Position numbers and translations under genes: made by a program. This document shows positions 1 to 11,764 of a stretch of 64,000 bases of DNA, in pieces. Source of the DNA: Saururus chinensis (Eukaryota; Streptophyta; Magnoliopsida; Piperales; Saururaceae). How positions within the stretch are numbered: the first letter of the stretch is position 1; every line of letters starts with the position of its first letter. Location: contig CP141142.1 in assembly GCA_035235625.1 (NCBI GenBank), positions 37,520,995 to 37,584,994 on the forward strand, read 5' to 3'. The notes beneath the pieces were generated by a model. It searched no databases, was not told where the DNA came from, and saw only the letters and a list, made by a program, of their open reading frames with translations.

Positions 1-657
1 CTTCTGTACGCCAGGCTGCACCATGTGCAGTGACCTGTGGCCGCATCCAACACTTTTAGACGCTGCCATGATGGCTGCGGCTTTCTGGTCGCAGCTGGTC
101 ATGGCCACCAGCAACCAGACACTCCAAATCTGGCTGTCCGACCTTCACACCACCTGGCTACACCCCATTCGATCGTCGGTGGCCACAGCTAGTGCCCCGG
201 CCATAAGGGGTGCACGAATGCACCCCTTATGGTCACTGGTGGCTGAGGCCAGCACCTTGGCTTGCTGGCCGCCTAGCTGCACCTTGCATGGTTGCCCGTG
301 GCTGCAGCCAGTGCCCCCAGCCATGAACATGAAAGCTGCAACTGCCTAGTTGCGGTACCTCCTTCGTAACTCCACCCCACCGAGCTCCTTTTCCTTTTCC
401 CAGCATGATTCGCCCTGCTGCCTAATCCTTCTACTCCTCATTACCTCCAGAGCTGCCTAGACACCTTCCACCCATCTATCGCCAAACCTCCTATACCCCT
501 CTAATTGTTCATGTCCTTTCTTATAAGTATCAAGAATTTTGATATTCACTGGTTCTAATAAATTTGATCTCTACCTTAATTTGCAAGGTTGCATTATTGG
601 CTTTGACCATCAGGTGAGGTAAAACCTTGTAATGTGGATGCATATATGGGACCCAAC
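1..657. other. Unassigned GC-rich to AT-rich sequence
   Basis: The first 350 bases are GC-rich and open in several frames on both strands. The translations are low-complexity (Ala, Cys, Trp, His rich) and match no family I recognise. The composition resembles the interior or LTR of a retroelement, but no motif supports this. Bases 350-657 become AT-rich and show no gene. Confidence 0.3.
201..232. repeat. Perfect short hairpin
   Basis: A 14-base stem (CCATAAGGGGTGCA and its complement) closes on the four-base loop CGAA. The stem is perfect. No flanking T-run marks it as a terminator, so its role is unknown. Confidence 0.7.
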
Positions 658-927
658 TGTTATGGATTAATATATGGGTTTAAGAGATTTGATTTGGGTT
701 TATCATACTTTATGTAGGAGTTTTATTTCAAGTAACAGTTTTATTTAAGGTTTTATTAAATAAGATTTTAGGTATGTTATTTTCCTAAGCTTAACAGGAA
801 TCCTGTCAGGGTGCTTAATTTCCAACTAAAAACTTATGTAAAGCCTTATAAAAGGCCTAAAGTATTCAATGAGTAGATAGTCCATGATTTTGAGAAAAAA
901 TTCTTCTTGAGTTTTCTGCTGATTGAA
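658..927 (+). mobile_element. LTR-like sequence with TATA box
   Basis: A sequence beginning TGTTATGGATTAATA leads to a strong TATA box (TATAAAA, 847-853) followed by a leader-like AT-rich stretch. This is how the U3-R part of a plant LTR looks. The 3' part of the putative LTR runs into the left arm of the long inverted repeat that starts near 928. I found no primer-binding site and no second LTR, so the assignment rests on the TG start and the promoter only. Confidence 0.4.
847..853 (+). promoter_or_regulatory. TATA box (TATAAAA)
   Basis: A consensus plant TATA box inside the LTR-like stretch. It would drive transcription rightwards into the long inverted repeat, so a transcript from it would fold into a hairpin. 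Confidence 0.45.
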
Positions 928-2087
928 AACTTCTCCATTCAGTGTTAATGCTGAACAACCCTTGGTGTTTATGCCATGGTTCTCTGGTGTTGATTGCAGA
1001 GAAGTATTCCCACTCGACCCTTTTTTCTCTTCCTTGCTCTGTCCTACATCATCTTGCTTTGTTATGTTCTTGTTTAAGTTGTTTCATTTAATTCATTGAA
1101 TTACTTCACTGATTGTTAATTATAGTCCTCGTTGTGTCTATTATTGTTGGTATGTAATCTTGTTTCATTCTATGTTTTAGCATGGGTGGCAAGTTACTAG
1201 TCTCTATGGGTGGCATGTTACTAGTCTTGAGGGGTGATAAACGTGGGTTAGATCTAATAATTTGAGTTGGTGGTTTTCAATTAGATGTTAAAGTCTTCTT
1301 GTGTGATCAATGTGTGGTAATTTTTACTCTTTCTTAGTATAAGTTAGCTTTGGAGAATGTCTCCTTACTAATATTTGGCTGTTATTTTTTAATATGTTTT
1401 CAATGTGAGTTTGATCTAACAAATTGAGTTGTTAGTTTTCCATTATATGTTAATTGAGTAGTTGGTTTTCATTATGTCTTTCAAGAATGTCTCCTTATTA
1501 AGGACCATAAATTAATAAGGAGACATTCTTGAAAGACATAATGAAAACCAACTACTCAATTAACATGTAATTGAAAACTAACAACTCAATTTGTTAGATC
1601 GAACTCACATTGAAAACATATAAAAACATAACAGTCAAATACTAGTAAGGAGGCATTCCCCAAAGCCATAACTTATACTAATAAAGAATAAAAATTACCA
1701 TACATTGATCACACAAGAAGACTTTAACATCTAATTGAAAACCACCAACTCAAATTATTAGATCTAACCCACATTCATCACCCATCAAGATTAGTAACAT
1801 GCCACCCATTGAGACTAGCAACTTGCCACCCATGCTAAAACATAGAATGAAACAAGATTACATACCGACATTAATATACACAACGAGGACTATAATTAAC
1901 AATTAGTGAAGCAATTCAATGAATCAAATGAAACAACTAAAACAATAACATAACAAAGCAAGATGATGTAGAACAGAGCAGGGAAGAGGAAAAAGGGTTG
2001 AGTGGGAATACTTCTATGCAATCAACACCAGAGAACCATGGCATGAACACCAAGGGTTGTTCAGCATTAATACTGAATGGAGAAGAC
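928..2087. repeat. Long inverted repeat with arms of about 575 bp
   Basis: The left arm (about 928-1500) is the reverse complement of the right arm (about 1515-2087), with a loop of about 14 bases near 1501-1514. Paired positions sum to about 3015 along the whole length, so there are few net indels. By eye the arms are around 90 percent identical, with scattered substitutions, which points to a single inverted duplication that has aged. The sequence resembles retrotransposon LTR. Neither arm carries a convincing coding region. Confidence 0.9.
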
Positions 2088-3677
2088 TTGCCAACACAAT
2101 CTGTTGGCCTTGGGTGGTCTGACATACTACAGAGGCTTCCATTAAAATTTTCCACATTCATTCCCTATTTCAAGACAAACACCCAAAAGGGCCTGGATGG
2201 CCTCCTCTTCTCTGTAAGTTCAACAAAATGATCTCCTCCTGGTATATCTACGTCATCCATCACAAACATCCCTTGTCTTGATTAATCACCAAAATCAGAG
2301 CATTTTCTAGAATCTAACCTTAAAGCGCTTGAAGTAAGACTTTGTTTTTTGCGCCTTAACAATGGTCATGCTTTCTCTCTGTCTGCTACTCTGGTGAGGT
2401 TTTTTAGGCAACAACAGAAGAAATTCTTTGCATTAATTCATGGGATCACAAGTCATTTAACATATAAGCGTGAAACTGTTATAAAAAATTCTGAAGTTGA
2501 TTGTTAGTTACCTTAACTTCATGGGGGTTATGTGCTAGTTTTTACAAGACATGGGAATTATGTACATTTTTTGCTATACTTGCATAGGTGTCATGTGCAA
2601 TTTAGTAGTGGATCATATCGACTAGTATAATTTTTACAGGCTTCTGTATTAATTTTTTTTGCAAATAATTTCACCAAGATAACCACAACAATGCTAATTA
2701 TGCAAGATAACAACAAAAATGCCAATCACTTACCCAAGATAACTACAGAAATGCCAATCACTGCTCACGAACAAAAATTACAGGAAATAAATTATGCACG
2801 CCAATACAAATTTCAGAAGCAAATTATGCACAAGTAAACTCCAAGCCCTGAATTTAAACCACCAAATCTCATTGGATACAGCAAAAAAATTGTAAATTTA
2901 AAAAAAAATGTGTGCTTTCCAACTGACTATGGAAAATGAAGACTACACAGAAAATTACAGATAAAAAACTGACTAGAGAGAGGATTAGCAGGTACACCAT
3001 CACATCAGAAGGGTTTCAGTGGTCGATTAAGGAGATTGGTTGAGTAGTTGCAGGCCAATGCAACGAGAGAAGCAATGGCAATAATGCCAGAGAGCTGTAG
3101 TAGCTCTTGCTAGGAGGGGAAGAAGCTAGGAGAACTGTTGCGGTGGGTAGATTTCAAGCATCTTTGGGCAGGAGTAGAGAACAACATTGCAGAAGGGTTC
3201 AGCGGTCGATTTTAAGGGGACTGGCTGAGCAATCTTTCGAAATGGGACCAGGTTTCTGATTCGCACGACAGTGGGAACGGCCGGATCGTTATGGAAAGCG
3301 TAGAAAAACAAAGGAAAACTAGAGAGAAGAAAGAGGATCTCAGAAGAGAGGATGGCCAAGGTCGGGTCGGAGCGGGAGGCAGCCATGAGCGGAGCAGACA
3401 AGAGGGTATACGGAGGGAAAAAACAAAATACAGAGAGCGGAGTAAAGAGCGGCGGTAAGAGGGTGAGAGAAGAGACGAAGAAGGCGTTACCTGGCTACGA
3501 TCGTTTCTCCGGCAGGGAAGGCAGCCTCCGCCAAGCTCAGTCTCCGCGAGAATGGCAGCCGCTCCTAAGTTCGCAAATAAGCTAGCCTCGTGTCATTTTA
3601 CAATATTACCTCGTCGTGAGGTGGTGTTGTAAAATTTTATTTTTATTTTATAAATTATTTGACTATATCTTAAGTAA
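2088..3677. other. Unassigned region with a small duplication
   Basis: AT-rich sequence to about 3000, then a GC-richer stretch to 3590. About 45 bases near 3004-3050 recur, diverged, near 3188-3240. The block 3126-3590 is purine-rich and open on both strands. On the - strand it could hold a 5' exon beginning MAASRSDPTLAILSSEIL with a GT donor near 3490, but I recognise no protein, and it may be a degenerate repeat. Confidence 0.3.
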
Positions 3678-3807
3678 AAAAAGAGAAAATTATTAAAATA
3701 AAAAAAAATAATTACTAAAATATATTATTTTGGAAAATATTTTTTAAAGTAGTGTTCGTTTTTGCCACGCAGGTATCAGTATAGTTTTTTATTTTATTTT
3801 TTAAGTT

Positions 3808-4016
3808 GATTTCGTCGTTTAGAATGACGAAATTGGTTTTAATACAATTTCGTTGTTCTAAACGACGAAACTGTTTATTACGACCCGGTTTCGTCGTTCA
3901 GAACAACGAAATCAACTTAAGCTAATTTCGTCGTTCTGAACGATGAGACTGCCATACTTGGCTAATTTCGGCCTCTGTGGCAAAACACTGATTTCGTCGT
4001 TCTAAACGACAAAATC
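3808..4016. repeat. Array of five short palindromes (left arm)
   Basis: Five imperfect palindromes built on TTTCGTCGTT-(2-3 nt)-AACGACGAAA lie at about 3808, 3846, 3888, 3924 and 3990. Each is about 27 bases long, with centre-to-centre spacing of roughly 37-66. Substitutions in one half are often not compensated in the other. Confidence 0.9.
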
Positions 4017-4226
4017 AAATTAAATTTTTTTAAAATTACTATTTAAAACTAATTTTATCACATGTCCCTGTTTATTCATTCAAAACACAGATGTATATGT
4101 ACGACTTTATTCATTCCACCCATCATAAATATCACCATAACAAATCACTATCACGAATATCATCATAACAAATATAAGTAAAGTACATCATATACGAGTA
4201 ACAAATATAATACATCACAAGTAATA

Positions 4227-4690
4227 TCATAATCTCCTACGTCTTTGTCCTCGTCCTCGACGGTGGTGTACGAGCTCCTCATGATCTACCTCTGGCTGTG
4301 GCTCTAGCTCTGACTGGGGCTCGGGCTCCGGCTTCGGCTCTAGCTGCGACTCCATGTCAGGCTCCTGCTCGGGCTCCGGCTCAGCATAAGTAATAGATGC
4401 TATAATACGAGCTGGCCGATGTCGTCTATAATATAAAATCGGATCTGGCTGAGTGACATGTGTAGTGTCTGGAAATAATGAACCTGGAGGAGAGCTATAT
4501 GCTGCTGATGATGATGGAATATCAGGGCATGAAGAGTGCATTGGTTGCATCTGAGCGGCCTCGTCGACAGGATAATCTCGATGAACATTCGTGATCACCG
4601 AATGAAGTAGTGGCAAGCTACGAAGGACATCATTAGATGCTCTAATCACCGACTCACATGCTGCTGCTATGTCCTCGTGCGAAGTACAGG
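4227..4690 (-). CDS. Possible element-internal coding remnant with acidic-proline tail
   Basis: An open frame on the - strand. The first part (about residues 18-60 of the open stretch, around SHEDIAAACESVIRASNDVL) looks like ordinary globular sequence. It is followed by a Ser/Pro-rich linker, an alternating Glu-Pro tract and an Arg-rich C-terminus ending GRGQRRRRL. It lies between the two palindrome arms of the foldback element, so it is either the C-terminal part of an element-encoded protein or a captured gene piece. Plant-mobile-domain proteins carried by transposons can have such tails, but I see no diagnostic domain. No function is assigned. Confidence 0.3.
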
Positions 4691-4716
4691 TGACAAGTGC
4701 ATCACTCAAATACAAA

Positions 4717-4815
4717 AGATGTATTATAAATTTCTTCAATGTAACGTACAAAAGATAAATTTCTTCAATGTAGCATACAAAAGATAAATTTCTTCAATGT
4801 AACGTACAAAAGATG
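4717..4815. repeat. Short tandem repeat, about 31 bp unit, three copies
   Basis: The unit around ACAAAAGATAAATTTCTTCA repeats three times with small changes. It lies inside the foldback element, just upstream (on the - strand) of the acidic-tail reading frame, and extends that frame in some phases. Confidence 0.8.
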
Positions 4816-5098
4816 TATTACAACGATTAAAAAAGAGGTAAAAAAAAATAGAAGGACACGCACCAGAAAAATGAAACGGGAGTTGGCTCGACGTGGGCAG
4901 CGGCGGGCTAGACGTCGACGGCGGTGGACTGACATCGGCGGCGGCGGACTGACGTCGGCGGCGGGAATGGCGGCGTCTGGACATCGGCAGAAGCGGCGGA
5001 GCGGACTGGAAGTCGTCGGCAGAGGCGGCGGAGCGAAAAACTGCACTGGAATGCGACTGGAGGCGGAGCGGAGTCGGGGTCGGGGTTAAAACCACAAT

Positions 5099-5350
5099 GA
5101 TTTCGTCGTTTAGAATGACGAAATCAACTTAAGCTGACTTCGTCGTTCAAAATGACGAAATCAGTGTTGTTCCCCCACCGAAGGCTGAAATTAGCCAAAT
5201 GTGGTAGTTTCGTCATTCAGAACGACAAAATCAGCTTAAGTTGATTTCGTCGTTCTGAATGACGAAACCGGGTCAAGTAATAAAAGGTTTCGTCGTTTAG
5301 AACGACGAAATCGTATTAAAACCAATTTTGTCATTCTAAACGACGAAATC
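5099..5350. repeat. Array of six short palindromes (right arm)
   Basis: Six palindromes of the same TTTCGTCGTT / AACGACGAAA type lie at about 5099, 5136, 5206, 5243, 5287 and 5324. They mirror the left-arm array. Together the two arrays give eleven copies in one element. Confidence 0.9.
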
Positions 5351-5846
5351 AACTTAAAAAATATAAAAAAAAAAGCCGACGCTAGTACTTGGGCGCTGCG
5401 TGGCAAAAACGAACACCACTTTGTGAAATATTTCCCAAAGTGGTATATTTTGGTAATTATTATTTTTTAATTATTATTTTAATAATTTTCCCTTAAAAAA
5501 ATTATTTTAATTAACTCTATATTTTAAATACATAAATTAATTAATTAATCTACTAATATCATATTTAAAATATTAAATATTAAATCTTGACATACTAATA
5601 CTTAGATTATAAATATTGTATAGATAAATCCAAAATGACTAATGGGAGATTCTAAAATTTTAATTTTTTTTTAAATTTTAATTAACTAACCCCCATAATT
5701 GCTAAACAAATACACTAAAAATCTAACTTTTGAGTAACTTGTCATTAACTTATTCAGTTTATGTATGAATTAGACTAAACAAATGAACCCTAACTTTGAA
5801 GGTATATATTATTTTAGGTGAAGAGTTTTTCACCCTCCCTTGTGAC

Positions 5847-6548
5847 CATGGAAGGCCGTATCGGTGGATGATACAACCTTGTATCAACCAATACATATCC
5901 GTATCGGTCGAGACCGATATGGGTACGAGGGGTGGTATGCCCTCCACACCAAATATCAATAAGCATCGACTGTATCGGTTGTACTATATCGATGCGGTCA
6001 ATACATATCAATATCATGTTTAAAAAATAAATTTTTTATTAAAAAAATTATTTTTTTTCTTAAAAATAAAAATACAATCAAAACCTAACTTCTTTGAAAG
6101 TTTAAGTTTTTATTGTATTAAAAACAATATTTTTAAAGTTATATGAGATCAATACAGGTAGGTCTATGTAATTTACATAATTATTTTTTTACATATAATG
6201 TTCTACAAATATATATTTATTTGAGCATATAACTTAGACTCATATTAAGCATATTATTTATTTTCAAAATAAACTAATTTTAGAGCATTTAATATGAGAA
6301 AGAATAAGCAATAATTTATATGGGACGAAGAGCATAATAGTGTATGGTTTTAAATGAACTATTTTTAGAGTACTCGTATCGGTTGATATGGTATTATATG
6401 GTCTTATTATGCTCTAAAATAAGTATTATAATAACAAAATATTAGTTGTAATATTTTTTATGTTTATAAAAGGGTTTATGCCCGTTTCGGCGCATACCCA
6501 TATCTATGATCATCGATACTGTTATCTGTATCGATACTACCTTCCATG
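5847..6548 (+). mobile_element. MITE with 8-bp target duplication (hAT-like), copy 1
   Basis: The ends are CATGGAAGGCCGTATCGG and its imperfect complement (ACTACCTTCCATG). The element is flanked by perfect 8-bp direct repeats CTTGTGAC at 5839-5846 and 6549-6556. It is 702 bp long, the interior is AT-rich, and the ends carry several GTATCGG/CCGATAC words. No transposase is present. An 8-bp duplication is typical of hAT elements, although the terminal sequence is not the usual CAGGG type. Confidence 0.88.
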
Positions 6549-6556
6549 CTTGTGAC

Positions 6557-7166
6557 CATAAGACCATCATTAGAAATGCCTAAGGACTATTTACTTTTAA
6601 GATTGATAGTACACATTAGTGCATGTTAGTGTCATTGATATCTTAGAAGAGGATGGGAGAGTATAGGGTAAGATGGATGAAAATTCAAGTTTTGTTCATC
6701 TACGATCAATCACTCATGAGAGCCCGATATATTAGCCTTCAATGTTTTCAATGAGGCACTCCAATACATAGGTCGATCAATTATCCACTAGAATTGATTG
6801 ATCGAGAAAAAGTCCAGTATAGTGAATAATCAATCATCCAAAGGAAAAGATCAATTGACAAAACTCTAGTATAGTAAATGAATGATTGATCGATAAATCA
6901 TATGCATGTCTATTTTTCAAATAGAATAGGGAATAATCGATCGCCTTGTAGAATGATCAATCTATTGGATGCACAATTGCCAAAAATAATCCAATCTATT
7001 TGGATTAAATTTTTTTATTAAAAGTCTAATTCCCAAACCGACTTTGAGGGCTATATAAAGAGGCTTTTGGATGTGGAAAAAGAGTAGATAAAACCTATAA
7101 ATCCTTAAGAGAAATTTGTGAAACTTCTGTATTGTTCTGAGAAGAAAGAGCATCCATGACTATAGG
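6557..7166. other. Unassigned AT-rich spacer
   Basis: No gene recognised. Bases 6770-6960 carry several dispersed GATCGAT/ATCGATC words in both orientations, which resemble words in the LTR-type sequences further right. The stretch may be decayed LTR. Confidence 0.3.
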
Positions 7167-7520
7167 TGTAATGCCCTGGATTCGCAAGCACCTCAAACAT
7201 AAGGGCAAAATTAGACCTCGGGATCAAAATGCTGTAATAAAATTCTTTTTGATCACTAGGATCCTCATTTACGTGCAAGAGCAACAATGTTCCTCATAAG
7301 AATAAAATGATATATATATATAGGACTAACATCACCATGATGTTGGTTGCCTACGTACTCATAGGATAATATTTTCAATGTTATTTTAATAAGATCGGAT
7401 CTAAACGTAAATCTGCCTAAACACTAAGGCTATTTTATAAAGTATAATATTATACATACAATGCTTAAGTATTTTCAACTAAAGATGCACTTATATGACA
7501 AAGTCAACATAGAAAAATAG
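7167..7520 (+). mobile_element. Fragment related to LTR family A
   Basis: The sequence begins TGTAATGCCCTGGATT. Around 7321-7500 it shows a diverged version of a block also found at about 13070-13260 (+) and 20980-21180 (-), including AATAAGATCGGATC and a following CTGCCTAAA segment. It is therefore a third, older member of family A in this window. I could not define its right end. Confidence 0.6.
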
Positions 7521-10080
7521 TTGTCGATAAATTAGATAAATTATTAATTCACATTATCTAATAAATCATTTACATAATTGGATAAATTATTTATTCACAT
7601 AATGTCACTGATACTAAAACGACATATACCCATGCTTGTGGGGCAACTAGATCAAAATAAAACTAATCTTCCCACTATATCACAATTCATGTGGGTATCT
7701 AAGAGTCATAAACTCTTATTGTTCTTAGTTTTTCAACCAAATAAGTACTCTCCAATTTTGAGAGTTCAAATATAGAAAGTTCAAAGACCTATATTAGATA
7801 AGAAAACTCATCAAATAATCACAAGCCAATAAAAATTCTTTTTTAAACATGCATTCATACATAATTTTGCAACTATATAAGTCAAAATACTAAAGAAAAA
7901 TATGTATTTTATACATGCATTCATGTCAATAAGCATTCACCAAAGCCATAAATGCTTACTTCTAATAAATTTTTAATAGCAACGAACAAAATCTCCCTTT
8001 TCTCTAGGACAAGTTTTCATAGGCATTGGACAGCTTCTTCTTCCCCAAGTTGTTCCCCTCTCTAGGGCATTTAAGTTTGCAATTTCACTACACATACGAG
8101 TTGTTGCTTTGATCAAAATTTGATTTTGATGTGTGCAACATAAAAAGGAGTATGTATATATATATCTAGATGAGATCACAATTACAACTATTCAAGAATT
8201 TCCTGCTAATCATGCCAAAATTATAAAACTACTATGAAAAAATAGGTTTTTGTAATTAATTTATAGAAAATAATACATAACTCGAAAATTCATGAAACAT
8301 TTATAGTAAACTATTGATATGATAAGAGTACTATAAAAATTAAAAAACTGCAAAATGCAGTAAAATGATAGAATTGACCCAAAAGTCAATTTAGTCATTT
8401 GACCCACCTAACAAACTCTAAATACGAGGGAAAAATTATAGATAATCACTACGAGAAAATCATGTCATAGTTAAAATTTTGTAATATTTGTCTCATTTAG
8501 GATTATTTATAATTTTTATAAGTTCCTGTTTTTACACAAATTAATTATAATTTTATAAATTCATAGGATATTTGATGAAAATAAAATAGTGCTTCACAAC
8601 AACAAGAAAAACTTAGATAATTCTAACAACCCATAACCTTTAATTATCTAGCATGGATCATCACAAAATTATTTAATCTTAGGCTTATCATATTTAGGAT
8701 CATTAAAAGACATTGTAGTAAATATAAAAATAAGTATTCCCTTACCTTGAAATTCATGGAAGTTACTTAAACGTCTAAATTACGATGTCCTATAGGAATA
8801 CACTTAAAATAATTAAATCTAAGCCCTAGCACACAAAATATTTACAAATTGAGGTAGAGAGATAAATTTGAGAGAGAAAGAGTAGGCCGGAAAAAATAGG
8901 AGAAAAATAAGAATTTTTTTTTTAAATAGAACTGATAGAACCTAGAAGAATTAATAGAATAATTGATTGGATTTGGTGCAGAGAGAAAAAGAAATGGAGA
9001 GAATTATGAGAGAGAGAAAGAGAGAAAAAAGTGTGGCACAAACCTCGAGGTATAGCTGTGATGAGAAGTACCCAATGGAAATAGGATGGACGTAGGCTAG
9101 ATTATTTATAGAATTTATTTTTTGATTTTTTAGAATATTTGGAGAATTTTCTCTTATATTCAAAATTATATCTCTTTCCTACTTTCAGATATACTAGGTT
9201 TTTTTATTAAGATAAAGTTGGTTTAGGATAGGGATTTTGGTGAGATCTTGGTCTAATCGTGTTGGGTGAGGTGAAATGGCTGATGGCGGATGGTGGATGG
9301 TTATGGGAATGAATTGATTATGATCTAGAGTGAAAGTAGATAGAGGAGAGAGAAAAGCATTAGGCGCTAATTTTATTGATATATATATAAGGATAAATAT
9401 TAATAATACCCATTCTAATACTAATAATAAATTTATTCCGCAGGAACAAAAATGAGGGGAAGTGGAGTGGGTTTAGGCCTTGGGCCCACGATGATTTTGA
9501 AATAGGTAAGTCCTCCAAAATTTTAAAATTATCAAAAAGGACAATTTGCGTATGCCAAGAATTTCCCAAACAATTCCCTCGGCCCTACTAAAAGCCAACA
9601 AAATAAAAAAAAATTAAAATTTTAATTGATATAGGGTTCTAGTACAAGAAAATTAGTGAATATCACAATAAAGCCAATATAGATATGGATGAAGTATGTG
9701 CATATGTTAACCCACGCTACATGGTTACATTTCATATTTATGAAACTATAAACAGTTATCATATATTAGTGATGTAAGATACAGTGTCAACAACCACCAT
9801 TTACCTGTGTTCCTACAGTGCAATATCAAGAGCTGAAAATAACACACAATTAGCCAATATTCATTGTATCCACAATTGCAAATACCGATTGCACAAGGGA
9901 GGACAAATCTACACATACATACAACTAAAAGTCTTGCTGAGAAATCATAATTGAAATACAACAAGTGTTAATTTAATTCATGATGCAAAACCCAATTGCA
10001 TGATAATATTTTTACATCCATACAATTTTAGGTATTTTTAATATTTTTTCCAAATTTCCCTTTTTTTATTTTCTTTTGGA
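7521..10080. other. Unassigned AT-rich region, probably decayed LTR
   Basis: About 2.5 kb with no recognised gene. The open stretches are short and of biased composition. The region may be the remainder of the LTR fragment starting at 7167, since it is similar in composition and follows directly, but I could not align it to the other family A copies. Confidence 0.3.
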
Positions 10081-11764
10081 TTTTTCATAAGATGGGTTAT
10101 AAAGAGCAAATTTTCGGTATGCAGAAAGGAATGGGAGCCATACAACCTTTTTGGGAGAGCAAATCCCCTCTCTTCCCCTTCTCCTTCCCCAATTAGAAAA
10201 CCCTAATCTCTCTAATTAATCCTAACCCCTAATTATTTAATCCTAATAATGTAAAGTAAAATAAAAAGGGGTAAGAGGCTATTCAAGCTGTCAATTCATC
10301 CTTTTTGTACGAGATAGTTCAATCATTATTTATGACAAATTGGTGGTGGCCGATCTACCCCATGGGTGTGCCCCATTTGCTCCTTGATTGGATGGGTAAA
10401 GGTCGTAGAGTTTTGTAGTTTGCAGTTTTTGCTTTGGTAAGTGTGCTCTTCTACATTTACAATGCCTGTGTTGTTTGCCAGTGTGGCCATTGATTGTTTT
10501 CCTCCAAGGGTATTCAAGGATTGAGTACATAATGATGTTTGGTCCTTCCATTAGTGTTTGCTCTTGGTGCCTGGAGCATGGATATCAAATCAATATTTGG
10601 TCGATCTTTTGGATTTTGATAGTGAATATAGAGTTTGAGGTCCTTTCCAATAGTCTTAACTACTTGCCATCAATGTGTTTGATCTATCAAATTCTTGCGA
10701 TGATTATTGTGCTTTTGATGCAAGGTTGTATATATGTTATGTTGTACCAATTGAAGCAAGATTGAGGTCTATATTTTTTTATAGTTAATGGGTTAGTTTT
10801 TTAGGCTTTTGCATTAAAAAAAAAGAAGAGACATAAATGAAAAATGTTAGCAAGGGCCTATGATTGACTAGTTTAGTGGGTACATTCTTAATAACTAGCT
10901 AAATTTTATAAGACAACAACAAGAATTCAAATATTACTTAGAAGCATATTAATGGCTAGTGAAAAAATAAAATAAGGTAAGTGCTGTAAAAATGAATGGT
11001 AAGATGGATGAGCAAGAAGACAAATGGGGATTGTAAAAAAAAATTACAGAGAACATAAAAAGTAATTTGAAAAAATATCAAATAGGAAAAAATATAGACA
11101 GTAAAAAAACCCTAACAAGGAAGTATTATTAGGGTCTATTTGAATGCCCTTTTAGAGGGCTAAAAGGCGCATTATCTTATTTGGATGCCCTTTCCAGCAA
11201 AAGGGCCCAAGAAATGACATTTTAAGTCAATTGAACTCATTTCTCATGGAACCCTCCTCCTGAGGTAAGTTCCTACAAAAATGTCATTTATAATCACATA
11301 CTATCTTGCATGTCAATCATTCCTTTCTACATGTTAGTTGTGCATTTGTTATTTTAATATGTTAAAGTATAAGTCATATTATTCCTTAAAACCTATCAAA
11401 AAGAGATATACAAGCAAGAGCCCATTTTCATTTAATTAAGGGAAGAAAAATCTATCAAAAGTACTTTCAATTTGCAATCAAAGATAAAAACATGCCCTTA
11501 ATAGCTTAAGGTGGTTTTTAGAATAACAAGGGCCCAACATGACTTGCAAGAAGCTACTGAAAATGGGCTCTACAATGTATATAGATGTAGAAATGACAAG
11601 AGATAAGGCTGAATGGTAGACTATAATATGGGTTGCTGACTCGTGCAAATGCAAATGGGATAATAGTTGATGATGATAATAAATGGACTCGACAAGTTTC
11701 TTCATGTAATTTTAACACAATGAAAGGTACCACTATAACTTCAACCAAAAATTATGATATTCTT
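10081..11764. other. Unassigned region with promoter-like and A-rich segments
   Basis: Around 10090 there is TTATAAAG, followed by a pyrimidine-rich leader-like stretch and a telo-box-like AAACCCTAA near 10198, a combination seen upstream of plant housekeeping genes. The open sequence on + at about 10330-10765 matches no family I know, and an A-run near 10813 could be the tail of a decayed retroposon. Bases 10840-11764 show nothing recognisable. Confidence 0.3.

Larger units (their letters stand above)
3678..5498. mobile_element. Foldback transposable element with palindrome-rich arms
   Basis: Long terminal inverted repeats, about 3678-4020 and 5095-5498, pair with one another. An easily aligned block is GTGTTCGTTTTTGCCACGCA at about 3751-3770 with its complement at about 5398-5417. 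The centre is GC-rich and partly open on the - strand. The outer ends are AT-rich and diverged, so I could not define exact termini or a target duplication. A related terminal sequence lies near 28880-29010, which supports a dispersed family. Long TIRs with a captured or coding centre fit a Mutator-like or foldback element, but the superfamily is inferred. Confidence 0.75.

Noticed and set aside
23-349. Possible coding region of about 108 codons at the window start
   Set aside because: The frame is GC-rich and open on both strands, and its translation matches nothing. It looks like repeat sequence.
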